43,028 bases of DNA from Anaerolineaceae bacterium (GTDB lineage Bacteria > Chloroflexota > Anaerolineae > JAAYZQ01): positions 1 to 43,028 of the forward strand of contig JAAYZQ010000322.1 of NCBI GenBank assembly GCA_012514775.1, written 5' to 3'. Shown here piece after piece: positions 1 through 9,900 of the stretch. The first letter of the stretch is position 1. Every line of letters starts with the position of its first letter. Below the pieces are notes generated by a model, which had not been told where the DNA came from, did not search any database, and saw nothing but the letters and a program-made list of their open reading frames with translations. Made by a program: the position numbers and the translations under genes.

Positions 1-1
1 C

Positions 2-979
2 CTCTATTACGTGGGCCTCTTTTTGCTGAACGAGGCCGGCGATTGGGCCGTGCTGCGGGCCGGCACCGGGACGGCGGGCAAGGCGCTCCTGTCCCGCGGC
101 CACCGCATCCGGGTGGGCGAGGGCATGATCGGTTGGGCCGTATCCCGCGGGCAGGCGAGGGTGTCTGGCGAGGCAGCCCGCGACATCGTGCGCCTCGCAA
201 CCCCCGAGCTGCCAGAAACGCGGTCGGAAGCCGCGCTCCCCCTTCGCTCGCGCGGCCAGGTGATCGGCGCCCTCACCGTGCAGCACGAAATGGGCGGCGC
301 CTTTGACCCGGAGACCGTCACCGTCCTGCAGCTCATGGCCGACCAGGTGGCGGTGGCCATCGACAACGCCCGCCTCTTTGCCGAGAGCCAGCAAGCGCTG
401 GCGTCCGAGCGCCACGCCTACGGCGAGATGAGTGCCGAGGCCTGGCATCGTCTCGCGGCCGCCAGGGAGCAGTGGGGCTATCGCTCCACCGAGGATGGCC
501 TCGTCCCCTCGCAGGGAGATTGGCCGCCCGAGATGCAGCAGGCCCTGGGGGAGGGGATCGCGTTTGCTCACGAGGACGAGGATGGCGCGGTTCGCGTCGC
601 GCTGCCCCTGCGCGTCCGCGAGGGAAACATCGGCGCCCTGAGCTTTCGCAAGGAGGGCGGTGGTGGCTGGACCGACGAAGAGCTGGCCGTGCTGCGCACC
701 CTCCTCGATCAACTCGGGGTGGCTCTCGACAGCGCCCGCCTGTACGAGGAGACGCAGCGCCGGGCCGCCTGGGAGCGGCTGGCCGGCGCGGTCACGGCGC
801 GCATTCGCCAGACGCTGGACATGGAGACGGTGTTGAGGACTGCGGTGAACCAGATCGCCGACGCCATGGGCCTGGCAGCCCTGGACTTGAGGCTGCTGCC
901 CGGCGACCTGGCGGCGAATCCCGGCGGTGACGCCCCGCAAAGCCACGACCCCGTCCCCGCCGGAGACGTCCCGGGGTGA
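2..979 (+). CDS. GAF-domain sensory protein, 5'-truncated by window edge
   Basis: The frame is open from base 2, so the gene starts upstream of the window; the GTG at 11 lies inside a GAF beta-strand (LYYVGLFLL) and is not the start. What remains is most of one GAF domain (about residues 1-125, with PETRSEAALPLRSRGQVIG), a linker with YGEMSAEAW, the C-terminal half of a second GAF (VALPLRVREGNIGAL to ALDSARLYEE), and a closing module that resembles the start of a third GAF (RIRQTLDMETVL) before a Gly/Pro/Asp tail. No kinase, cyclase, methyl-accepting or DNA-binding domain is present in the visible part. GAF domains bind small ligands or mediate dimerisation; the ligand cannot be read here. 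The next gene begins 12 bp after the stop, and this is the first visible gene of the seven-gene run. Confidence 0.85.
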   Translation, partial: LYYVGLFLLNEAGDWAVLRAGTGTAGKALLSRGHRIRVGEGMIGWAVSRGQARVSGEAARDIVRLATPELPETRSEAALPLRSRGQVIGALTVQHEMGGAFDPETVTVLQLMADQVAVAIDNARLFAESQQALASERHAYGEMSAEAWHRLAAAREQWGYRSTEDGLVPSQGDWPPEMQQALGEGIAFAHEDEDGAVRVALPLRVREGNIGALSFRKEGGGGWTDEELAVLRTLLDQLGVALDSARLYEETQRRAAWERLAGAVTARIRQTLDMETVLRTAVNQIADAMGLAALDLRLLPGDLAANPGGDAPQSHDPVPAGDVPG

Positions 980-991
980 TAGGCGAACCAG

Positions 992-2902
992 GTGACGATG
1001 GACATGGAGAACGGCTCTGCACGCGGGCATGACGGCAACGAGGATCTAGTGACAGAACGGATGCCAGAGGGAATGACGGAAGAGAGCGGAGCGACGCCGG
1101 ATCCACGCCAGATCCAGGAGCTGCGGGAGCGACTGGTCCGGGGCGGGCTGCGCGCCCTCGTCGTGATCGTGCCTGCCGTGGCCGCGGCGGGCTCGTACTA
1201 TGACTACTCGCGGGGCATCCTGTGGACGATCCCCAGCTATTGGGCAGCCTACCTCGTCATCCTGGCGGTTGCCTACTGGCGGCGCGTGCCCTACGTCGTG
1301 CGTGCCGGCCTGCTGGTGTCCATCGTATACATGCTGGGCCTTCTCGACCTGGTAGGCGATGGGCGAGGTGGCAGTGGCCGCCTGTTTCTGCTGCTCTTGC
1401 CCCTCATGGGTGGGATGCTGTTTGGGCTGGAAACCGCCATCGGCATGCTGGTCCTCAGCATGGCGACCATGATGGGCATGGGATGGCTCCACATCGCCGG
1501 GGTGCTCGTTGCCCCGCCCATCCTGTCGACGAGCCTGAGCGGCTGGCTGAGCAACACCCTCATCCTGCTGTGCCTGGGCACGTTCATCGTCGTCGCCCAG
1601 AACCACCTTCTGCGGCCCCTGGTGGCAGCCCTGGACAGGAGCTACCGCCTGTCGCGCCAGGTTCAGGAGGAGCGGGACCGCCTGGAGGACGAGGTGGCCG
1701 CGCGGACGGCAGATCTGGCGCGACGTAGCACCCAGTTAGAGATGGCCGCCACCCTTGCCCGCGACGCGGCCCAGTTGCAGGACCTGCACGAATTGCTGAA
1801 CGAGACCGTGCGCCTCGTCTCTGCGCGCTTTGGCTTTTACCACGCGGGCATCTTTATGGTGGACGAGAGGCGTGGCTATGCCGAGCTGGCCGCGGCCTCG
1901 TCGCCGGGCGGGCAGCGGATGCTCGAGCGCAGGCACCGCCTGGTCCTCGGCCAGGGTCTCGTGGTCAGCGTCGCCGCCGGCGGCGAGCAGCGCATCGCCC
2001 TGGACGTCGGCAAGGATCCCGCCTTTTTCGACAATCCGGATCTGCCCGAGACGCGCTCCGAAGCCGCGCTGCCGCTGCGCGCCAGGGGCCAGATCATCGG
2101 CGTCCTCGATGTGCAGAGCCAGGAGCCGGCCGCGTTTCACGAGGAGGACCTGGTCGTTCTCCAGCTTCTGGCCGACCAGATTGCCGTGGCCATCAACAAC
2201 GCCAGCCTGTTCCGCCAGGTTCGCGAGCGCCTCGACGCCGAACGGCGGGCCTTTGCCCAGTTGACCCGGGAGACCTGGCAGCAGGTGCTCCAGGCGCAGC
2301 CGGGGCTCGGCCAGCGCTACGATCCCGACGACGTATTGCCCGATCCGGACTGCTGGCCGGACGAGCTGAAGGAAGCTGCCCTGGAGGCCAGGATGGTGGC
2401 CCGGGGCGGCGAAAACGGCCAGGCATTGTCTGTCCCCCTCCGCGTCCGCGACCAGGTGGTCGGCGTCCTCGATGCCCACAAGGCGGCGGGGGCGGGCGCC
2501 TGGAGCGACGAGGAGATGGCGCTGCTCCAGAACCTCGTGGACCAATTGGGCGTTGCCCTGGAGAGTGCCCGCCTCTACCAGGACACCCAGCGGCTGGCCG
2601 CCCGCGAGCGCCTCATCGGCGAGGTGACGGGACGCATCCGGCAGACCCTCGACGTCGATACGGTGCTGCGGTCGGCGGCGCGAGAGATGCGCCAGGTCCT
2701 CGATCTGGCAGAAGTCGAGCTGCGGATTCGGGGTGGAGCGGAGCCGGGCGGCGAATCGAGGGCGGGGATGCCCGAGACCCCGGAACCCGATGAGCCGGCT
2801 CCGTCTGCGCCTGAGGACGATGGCGACGACGATCTGGAACCGGTGGGAGGCGTTACCGGGCAGGGCGGGGGAGCGCCGGAACCCATGAGAGGACCGAGAT
2901 GA
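992..2902 (+). CDS. Membrane-anchored GAF-domain protein without output domain
   Basis: A 636-residue protein. Residues 1-45 are hydrophilic, then about six hydrophobic segments (roughly 50-210) form a membrane sensor module. A coiled-coil region (RQVQEERDRLEDEVAARTADL, about 220-250) leads into a GAF domain (about 265-405, with LPETRSEAALPLRARGQIIG). The linker holds the family signature FAQLTRETW, followed by a half GAF (about 475-535) and the closing module RIRQTLDVDTVLRSA. The tail is acidic and Pro-rich. There is no histidine kinase core. The start could be GTG 992, ATG 998 or ATG 1004; I keep 992. The stop overlaps the next ATG by four bases (ATGA), implying translational coupling. Proposed role: membrane receptor subunit of the sensory cluster; the ligand is unknown. 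Confidence 0.85.
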   Translation: MTMDMENGSARGHDGNEDLVTERMPEGMTEESGATPDPRQIQELRERLVRGGLRALVVIVPAVAAAGSYYDYSRGILWTIPSYWAAYLVILAVAYWRRVPYVVRAGLLVSIVYMLGLLDLVGDGRGGSGRLFLLLLPLMGGMLFGLETAIGMLVLSMATMMGMGWLHIAGVLVAPPILSTSLSGWLSNTLILLCLGTFIVVAQNHLLRPLVAALDRSYRLSRQVQEERDRLEDEVAARTADLARRSTQLEMAATLARDAAQLQDLHELLNETVRLVSARFGFYHAGIFMVDERRGYAELAAASSPGGQRMLERRHRLVLGQGLVVSVAAGGEQRIALDVGKDPAFFDNPDLPETRSEAALPLRARGQIIGVLDVQSQEPAAFHEEDLVVLQLLADQIAVAINNASLFRQVRERLDAERRAFAQLTRETWQQVLQAQPGLGQRYDPDDVLPDPDCWPDELKEAALEARMVARGGENGQALSVPLRVRDQVVGVLDAHKAAGAGAWSDEEMALLQNLVDQLGVALESARLYQDTQRLAARERLIGEVTGRIRQTLDVDTVLRSAAREMRQVLDLAEVELRIRGGAEPGGESRAGMPETPEPDEPAPSAPEDDGDDDLEPVGGVTGQGGGAPEPMRGPR

Positions 2903-4593
2903 TAGGCCGCTTCTTGTCCAAGAGCACGTTCGCCGCACCGGTCTTTCCAGACATGGCCAAGACCCGGGCTGCCCAACTGGCGAACAGAACCCTGTTGCTG
3001 ATCCTGGCGATCCTGATCGTGGTGCCTGTCGTCGCGGCCATTGCCATTCCCGCGCAACTGCGCGAGATCCTTGGCCTGGCCGCCCTCATGGGCGCCATCG
3101 TCCTGGGCTCGTTCTGGCTCCTACGCCGCGGTCACGTGCAGCTCGTCTCCATCATCCTGGTCGTCTCTTTCTACCTTGTCATTACCGGTTCCCTCGTCAC
3201 CTACCTGGGCATTCGCGATCTGGGCAGTACGGGCTACTTTGTCGTCGTGGCCCTGGCAGCCCTGCTCCTGGGTCGGCGCGGTGGCCTGTGGGCCGGCCTT
3301 GTCTCTGGCCTGACGGCCATCGCCGTCTACCTGGCCGAGATCAACGGACAGCTCGTCGTCACGGTGCAACCCGTGGCTCCCTTTTCGCAGCTCATCGCCC
3401 TCCTGGTCATGCTCGGGCTGGTGTCGCTCCTGCTGCACACCGCCATCAGCCAGGGCATCGAAAGCCTGGAGCAGGCGGCTCGTACGTCGGCCGCCCTCAG
3501 CCGGGCCTACGAGGAGGCGGCCGCCAGCCGCGACGAGCTGCAGGCCCGAACCGAAGAATTGCAAAAGCACTCGGCCTACCTGGAGGCCTCGTACGAAGTG
3601 GGGCAGGCGGCTGTTTCCATGCTGGAGGTCGACCTCCTCATGGAGCGAGTCGTCCAGCTCATCCGCCAACGATTTGGCCTCTACTACGTGGGCCTCTTTC
3701 TCCTGGACGAGAGCCAGCAGGTAGCGGAGCTTTGCGCCGGCACCGGCGAAGCGGGGCGGGCCATGCTGGCCCGCCGCCACAGCATCCCCGTGGGCGAGGG
3801 CATGGTGGGCTGGAGCATTGCCCACCGCCAGGCACGCGTCGCCTCGCATGCTCTCCGGGATGCCGTCCGCCTGGCCACTCCAGAGCTGCCCGAGACCCGC
3901 GCCGAGGCCGCCCTGCCCCTGCGCTCCCGCGGCCAGATCATCGGAGCCCTGACCGTGCAGCACACCCAGGAGGGTTTCTTTGACGCCGGCACGGTGACGG
4001 CCCTGCAAACCATGGCCGACCAGGTGGGAGTTGCCCTGGACAATGCCCGCCTCTTTGCCGAGAGCCAGGCGGCCCTCGAGGCCGAGCGCCGGGCGTATGG
4101 CGAGATCAGCCGTGATGCGTGGGCCGACCTGGTACGCGGGCGCGGAGACATGGGCTACGTTAGCCGTCCCGGCGAGCCCGTGCGGCCACTTTCCAGGGAT
4201 GGGCGACGAGAGGCCGGGGCCGCGGCTCCCGCGGGCGCGGATAGCTCTACCCTCGTCGTGCCCATCCGCATTCGAGGCCACGAAATCGGTACCGTGGCCC
4301 TCCGCAAGCGGGACCGCGCCGGTGGCTGGACCGTGGAGGAAAGGGCCCTCATGGAGTCTCTCACGGCTCAGTTGGAGGTGGCCCTGGACAGCGCCCGTCT
4401 CTACCAGGACACTCAGCATCGCGCCTTCCGCGACCGCCTGATGGCCGAGGTGGTAGGCCGCATCCGCGAGAGCCTGGAGTTGGAGACGGTCCTCCAGACC
4501 GCTGCCCAGGAGATACGCCAGGCTCTCGACCTGCCGGAAGTGGTGGTGCGGCTGCAAGGCGAGGCCGGCGCCAACGGCGGAGAGGGGGTGTAG
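2899..4593 (+). CDS. Membrane-anchored GAF-domain protein without output domain
   Basis: A 564-residue paralogue of its upstream neighbour. About six hydrophobic segments lie within residues 30-185, followed by a helical coiled coil (about 187-228), a GAF domain (about 235-390, with LYYVGLFLLDE and LPETRAEAALPLRSRGQIIG), the linker motif YGEISRDAW, a half GAF (about 450-505) and the closing module RIRESLELETVLQTA. The membrane part differs in sequence from that of the previous gene while the GAF part is closely similar, so the input module was probably exchanged after duplication. The ATG at 2899 overlaps the previous stop in an ATGA; a second ATG at 2953 is possible but less coupled. The next gene starts one base after the TAG. 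No enzymatic output domain is seen. Confidence 0.85.
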   Translation: MIGRFLSKSTFAAPVFPDMAKTRAAQLANRTLLLILAILIVVPVVAAIAIPAQLREILGLAALMGAIVLGSFWLLRRGHVQLVSIILVVSFYLVITGSLVTYLGIRDLGSTGYFVVVALAALLLGRRGGLWAGLVSGLTAIAVYLAEINGQLVVTVQPVAPFSQLIALLVMLGLVSLLLHTAISQGIESLEQAARTSAALSRAYEEAAASRDELQARTEELQKHSAYLEASYEVGQAAVSMLEVDLLMERVVQLIRQRFGLYYVGLFLLDESQQVAELCAGTGEAGRAMLARRHSIPVGEGMVGWSIAHRQARVASHALRDAVRLATPELPETRAEAALPLRSRGQIIGALTVQHTQEGFFDAGTVTALQTMADQVGVALDNARLFAESQAALEAERRAYGEISRDAWADLVRGRGDMGYVSRPGEPVRPLSRDGRREAGAAAPAGADSSTLVVPIRIRGHEIGTVALRKRDRAGGWTVEERALMESLTAQLEVALDSARLYQDTQHRAFRDRLMAEVVGRIRESLELETVLQTAAQEIRQALDLPEVVVRLQGEAGANGGEGV

Positions 4594-4594
4594 C

Positions 4595-6952
4595 ATGGCC
4601 AGATCGGGCAGGAAAGCAATGCCTCGTATCCGAATAGCCAGCATCCGCACCCGGTTGCTCGTCGCCTTTGTGCTTCTGGTCTTGTTGCCCGTGCTCGTCC
4701 TCGGGTTGGCGATGGGCGTTGGCGGCTCGCGGGGCTTTCAGCAGCAGATGACGGATCACCTGGCGTCGGTCGCCATCCTGAAAGAAGCCGAGATCGCGAC
4801 CTGGCGAGCGGACCTGCAATTCGACCTGGTGCTGGCCCTCACCGGCGAGGACGTCATGCGCCGTGCCATTGTGCTGCTGGAAAGGGTGCAGGATCCGGCC
4901 ACCGCCATCCTCGCCCAGGGCGTCGTCAAGTCTCGCTTCCAGCAGGTGATGCTGCAAACGGGACGCTTCGAGGAGCTGATGCTCGTCGCTCTGGACGGCC
5001 GGGTGGCATTGTCTACCGATCCCACGCAGACCGACGCGATGGTCTCTAACCAGTCCTATTTCCGCCAGGGGTTGGAGGGGCCGTATCTGCAGCCGCCACG
5101 TCTCTCGCCCGGTCTACGGCGCACGTCTGTGTACGCGTCGCGCCCGGTGGTCAACTACCAGGGCGAGGTGCTGGGGGTCCTGGTTGGCCGGGCCAGCGTC
5201 ACCAAGCTGACGGCCATCATGGCCGAGCGTACCGGGCTGGGCCTCACCGGTGAAACCTATCTCGTGGGGAGCAGTCAAACCCTGCTCACACCCACACGAG
5301 CGGGCGTGACCAACGTCTGGATTGACAGCCAGGCCATCCGGCGGGCCATTGCGGACCGGAGGCATGGCTCCGGGCTATACGAGAACTATGACGGGCAGGC
5401 GGTGGTGGGGGCCTGGCATTGGCTGCCCGAGCTGGAGGCCGTGCTGGTGGCCGAGCAGCAGCAGGACGAGGCCTTTCGCCCCGTCTATACCCTCCTGGCA
5501 ATCGCGGCCGCCGTCGGCCTCCTGGGTGTGCTCGTGGCCGTCGGCGTCTCGCTTCGTTTCACGCGGGGCATTGCCGTACCCCTGGCGGGCCTGGCCGAAT
5601 CGGCGACGCGGATTGCTGGCGGAGACCTGGGGGACTATGCCGGGCTGAGCGGCCAGGCAGCGGCCGGCGCCCGGCGCGAAGACGAGATCGGTATGCTGGC
5701 TCGCGCCTTTGAAAGCATGACGACCCAGTTGCGGGACCTCATCGGCGGCCTGGAAGAGCGCGTGGCCGAGCGGACCCGCGAGCTGGGGCTGCGTTCCCGC
5801 TACCTGGAAGCGGCGGCCGAAGTGGGGCGGGCGGCAGCCTCCATCCTGGAAGTCGATGTGCTGGTGCAGCAGGTGGTCGACCTCATTCGCCGCGAGTTTG
5901 ACCTCTATTACGCGGGCCTCTTTCTCGTGGACGAAACGGGCGAGTGGGCCGTGCTGCGCGCCGCCACCGGCGAGGCAGGCAAGGCCATGCTCGCCCGCGG
6001 CCACAAGCTGCCCATCGGGGGCGCTTCCATGGTGGGTTGGTGCGTTGCCAACCGCGAGGCCCGGGTGGCCCACATCAGCGAGATGGGGGCCCTGGAAGCC
6101 GGCCCCGACGTCGCCCGCCTGGCGGCTCCCGAGCTGCCCGAAACGCGCGCCGAGGCCGCGCTGCCGCTGCGCTCTCGCGGCCAGGTGCTGGGCGCCATCA
6201 CCGTGCAGCACACCGAACCCGACGTTTTTCGCCCCGAGGCGGTTGTCGCGCTGCAAACGCTGGCCGACCAGGTGGCAGTGGCCCTGGACAATGCCCGCCT
6301 TTTCGCCGAGCGCCAGGAGGCCCTGGAGGCGGCGCAACGGGCGTACGGTGAGCTGAGCCGCGAAGCCTGGGGGCAACTCCTCCAGTCCCGCCTGTCCCAG
6401 GAGGGCGCCGGTGGCCTCGCGTATCGCAGCTACGAGCGGGGCGTGATCCCCTACGACGAGCCCCTGGGAGACGAAGCCAGGCTCGCCCTGGAATACGGAA
6501 GCACCGTGCAGTCGGCCTCCCCTCAGAACGGGGACCGGCACTCGCTGGCGATCCCCATCCGCGTGCGCGGCCAGGTCATCGGCGTCTTGGAAACCTACAA
6601 GCCCGCCTCGGCCGGCGCCTGGAGCCCGGAAGAGGTGGCGCTGTTGGAGCGGATCGTCGAAGAATTGGATCCCGCCCTGGAAAGCGCCCGGTTGTACCGC
6701 GACACGCAGAGCCGTGCAGCCCGGGAGCGGGCCATCCGCCAGGTCACCGAGGAGATGCGCCGCGCCGTCGACGTGGAAGCCATTCTGCAGAGCACCGTGG
6801 TCGAGCTGGCCAGGGCGCTGGGTGCGCCGCGGGCCTACGTGCGCCTGGGCACAGAGGAGCAGCTCCTGTCTTCTGCCAGGGCTGTGACCGCCGCGGAGGC
6901 GGGCCCGACCGATGGCGGCGGATCGCAGGAAGGAGGTGAGGCCGGTGCCTGA
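4595..6952 (+). CDS. dCache-HAMP-GAF membrane receptor without output domain
   Basis: A 785-residue protein. TM1 is at about 14-36, an extracytoplasmic dCache-like sensor domain at about 37-298 (motifs resembling the family include SYFRQGLEGPY and SRPVVNYQGEVLGVLVG), TM2 at about 299-321 and a HAMP domain at about 322-390 (IAVPLAGLAESATRIAGGDL, EIGMLARAFESMTTQL). Then come a GAF domain (about 405-575), the linker motif YGELSREAW, a half GAF (about 650-710) and a closing module (EEMRRAVDVEAILQS). TM-dCache-TM-HAMP is the usual input half of a chemoreceptor or kinase, but nothing catalytic follows. The start at ATG 4595 is one base after the preceding stop. The 3' end overlaps the next gene by about 8 bp, and the next gene's ribosome-binding site lies inside this one. 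Confidence 0.87.
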   Translation: MARSGRKAMPRIRIASIRTRLLVAFVLLVLLPVLVLGLAMGVGGSRGFQQQMTDHLASVAILKEAEIATWRADLQFDLVLALTGEDVMRRAIVLLERVQDPATAILAQGVVKSRFQQVMLQTGRFEELMLVALDGRVALSTDPTQTDAMVSNQSYFRQGLEGPYLQPPRLSPGLRRTSVYASRPVVNYQGEVLGVLVGRASVTKLTAIMAERTGLGLTGETYLVGSSQTLLTPTRAGVTNVWIDSQAIRRAIADRRHGSGLYENYDGQAVVGAWHWLPELEAVLVAEQQQDEAFRPVYTLLAIAAAVGLLGVLVAVGVSLRFTRGIAVPLAGLAESATRIAGGDLGDYAGLSGQAAAGARREDEIGMLARAFESMTTQLRDLIGGLEERVAERTRELGLRSRYLEAAAEVGRAAASILEVDVLVQQVVDLIRREFDLYYAGLFLVDETGEWAVLRAATGEAGKAMLARGHKLPIGGASMVGWCVANREARVAHISEMGALEAGPDVARLAAPELPETRAEAALPLRSRGQVLGAITVQHTEPDVFRPEAVVALQTLADQVAVALDNARLFAERQEALEAAQRAYGELSREAWGQLLQSRLSQEGAGGLAYRSYERGVIPYDEPLGDEARLALEYGSTVQSASPQNGDRHSLAIPIRVRGQVIGVLETYKPASAGAWSPEEVALLERIVEELDPALESARLYRDTQSRAARERAIRQVTEEMRRAVDVEAILQSTVVELARALGAPRAYVRLGTEEQLLSSARAVTAAEAGPTDGGGSQEGGEAGA
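6931..6940 (+). promoter_or_regulatory. Strong Shine-Dalgarno deciding the start of the GAF-array gene
   Basis: AGGAGGTGAG lies four bases before GTG 6945 and inside the 3' end of the upstream coding region. It supports the shorter start and suggests that this gene can be initiated strongly in addition to coupling with the preceding gene. Confidence 0.7.
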
Positions 6953-9900
6953 GCAGGCCAGAAAAGAGCGGCGCACACCCCGCGCCGGGGGCAAGAAGGA
7001 GACGGCCCTGAGCCGGCGCCTGGCCGAAGAGACCCGCCGCCGAGCCAGGCAGTTGGAGGCCGCGGCGGCCATTTCCAGCGCCGCATCCTCGGTGCTCAGC
7101 GTCGCCGAGCTCCTGCCCCTGGCCGTGGAGCTGATCCGGGAGCGGTTTGACCTCTATTACGTGGGCATCTTTTTGCTGGACACGACCCCTTCTCCGGGCG
7201 ACGAGGCGGAGGGCGCCGAGGCAAGGGGCCAGGCCGTGCTGCGCGCCGGGACGGGGCCGGCCGGCCGGGCCATGCTCGACCAGGACTACAGCCTGCCCGT
7301 CGGCAGCAGCTCGATGATCGGCGCCTGCCTGGCCGATGGCCGGGCGCGCATCGCCCTGGACGTGGGTGCCGAGGCGGTGCGCTTTGACAACCCCTTCCTG
7401 CCCGAGACCCGCTCGGAGATGGCTCTGCCCCTCAACAGCCGCGGCCGGGTGGTGGGGGCCATGACCATCCAGTCGGATCGGCCCTCGGCCTTTAGCCCCG
7501 AGGACGTTGCCGTGCTGCAGACCATGGCCGACCAACTGGGGAATGCCATCGAGAATGCCCGTCTCTTTGGCGAGCGCGAGCGCCGCATCACCGAGCTGGC
7601 CATGGTCAATGAGATTGGGCGGGCCCTGAGCCTGGCGTTGAGCCTGGAAGACCTGTTCGAGATTGTCCACGCGCAGGTCAGCCGTCTGTACGACGCCAGC
7701 AACTTTTACATTGCCACCTACGAGGAAGGGAGCGAGGCGTGGACTTCGGCGTTTCACGTGGAGGGTGGAGAGCGGCAGGCTCTGGCCCGCTATACCATTG
7801 ATCGCGGCCTGACGGGCCACATTATCCGCCACCGCACGCCGGTGCTTTTTGCCAATGGCCGGGAGGTCCAGGCCTTCCACGAGGACCGGGCCATAGGCAT
7901 CCTGGGCCAGTACGCGTGTTCCTGGCTGGGAGTGCCCCTCCTCGCCGCCAACGAGCTGCTGGGTGTCATGGCCATTCAGGACTATGACAAGGAGAACGCC
8001 TATGGTCCCGACGACCTGGCGCTCTTCTTGACCATCGGCGCCCAGGTGGCCGGCGCCCTGCGCAACGTCCGCCTCCTGGAAGAGTCGCGTCGCAGGGCCC
8101 GTGCCCAGCAGTTGTTGTTCGAGGTGGCCAGCGCCATGACGTCTGTCCTGGACGTCGACGCGGTGCTCCGCGAGATCGTGGAGAGGGTCAAGGAAAGTTT
8201 CGACTACTTTTTCGTCGGCATCTTTCTCCTGGAAGGCGATGAGCTGGCGTTTCGCAGCGGCAGCGCCGTGGGCGATTCGAAGCAGCGCTTCGAACGCGGC
8301 GAGGTGAGGATGCCCCTCGGCGGGATTGGCTTGACGGTGGCCGCCTTTAACCAGGGCCAGCCCCTCATGGTCAACGACGTCACCCTCGACTCGCGTTACA
8401 GCCAGGGGGAGGGCCTGGAGCCGGTGCGCGCCGAGCTGGACACACCCATCAAGGTCAAGGGCCGGATCATCGGCGTCCTGTCGGTGCAGAGCGACCACGT
8501 CAACGCCTTTAGCCAGGAGGACGTGGCCATCCTGCAATCGCTGGCCAACCAGGCGGGAGCGGCCATCGACAATGCCCGGCTGTTTGCCGAAACCGAAGAC
8601 GCCCTGGCCGAAACCGAAACCCTCTACAACGTCAGCCGCCTCCTGGCCGCCGCCGGCGATCTCCAGGACATCGTGGCCGCCGTTGCCGAGGGAATGTTCC
8701 TGCCCGGGATCGACCGCGCGGTGCTGTGGAGCATCGAACGGGACGAGCACGAAAGGCCCATCGCCCTCTCGTCCATCGCCAACTGGCATTCGGAGCGCGG
8801 AAGGCGGCCTCTGCCCGTGGGCGCGCGCTTTGGCCTGAGCGACTTTCCGGCGGCCCGCCTCACCCTTGCCCCGGCGCCCATCTTTGTGCAAGACGTCGAT
8901 GCCGACGAGCGCCTGGACGCTGCAACCCGCGCTGCCCTGGCGCAACAGGACAGCCGCGCGCTGGCCATCCTTCCCCTGTGGGTCGGTCGCCGCCAGAGCG
9001 GGTTGCTCATGCTCGTGGCCGACAAGCCCCATTATTTTACGGCCCGCGAGATCCGGCCCTACCGGTCCCTGGCGGGCCAACTGGCCATCGCCGTCGAGAA
9101 CCGTCGCCTTTTCCAGCAGACCCAGCAGCAACTGGCAGAACAGGCGGCCGCCGCCGAGGAACAGAGCCGCCTGGCCGCAGAGCTCCAGGCGCGGGCCAAC
9201 GAGCTGGCCCTGCTGAACGAGATGGGAGCGGCCCTCGCCGCTGCCCTGGATGTAGAGTCCGTCGTCGAGACCGTGTATCGAAACACGTCGCGTCTCCTGG
9301 ACACGACCAACTTTTACCTCGCACGCTACGACCCGGAGACGGAAGAGGTCTGGTTCCCGATCATGGTCGAGGGCAACCGGCGGCGGCCCGCTGCGCCGCG
9401 CCGGAAGGGAGCGGGCCTCACCGAGTACGTCATCCGCACCGGCCAGCCGCTCCTCATAGAGGAGAACCTACCGGAAAGGTTCCGCGAGATGGGGGTGATG
9501 GGCGTGGGTCCGATGGCGCTCTCCTGGGTGGGAGTGCCCATCAAGGTCGGCGACCGTGTCCTGGGCGTGCTGGCCCTGCAAAGCTACGACCATCCACGGC
9601 ACTATGGTCCCCGGGATTGCGATCTGCTCCTCGCCATCGCAAACCAGGCAGCCATTGCCCTGGAGAACGCCCGCCTCTTCGAGGAGACCCAGGCCGCACT
9701 GGCCGAGGTGGAAAAGACGCACCGCGGCTACTTGCGCGGCGCCTGGCAGGAGCACCTGCGCCAGTACCGGGCACTGAACGCCGGCGGCTTGGTCTACGAA
9801 CGATTGGCGCCGGCCAGGCAGGAGGAGGGGGGCGAGACGTCGAGCAGGGCCGTTGGCGGTGGCAAGGGCCCCGCCGGGCAGGTTGCCAGCGTGCCCGACC

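Noticed and set aside
6744..9131. Long minus-strand open frame of 795 codons across two GAF genes
   Set aside because: It is antisense to clearly conserved GAF domains and shows no recognisable motif; such frames arise from the G+C-rich third codon positions of the real genes.
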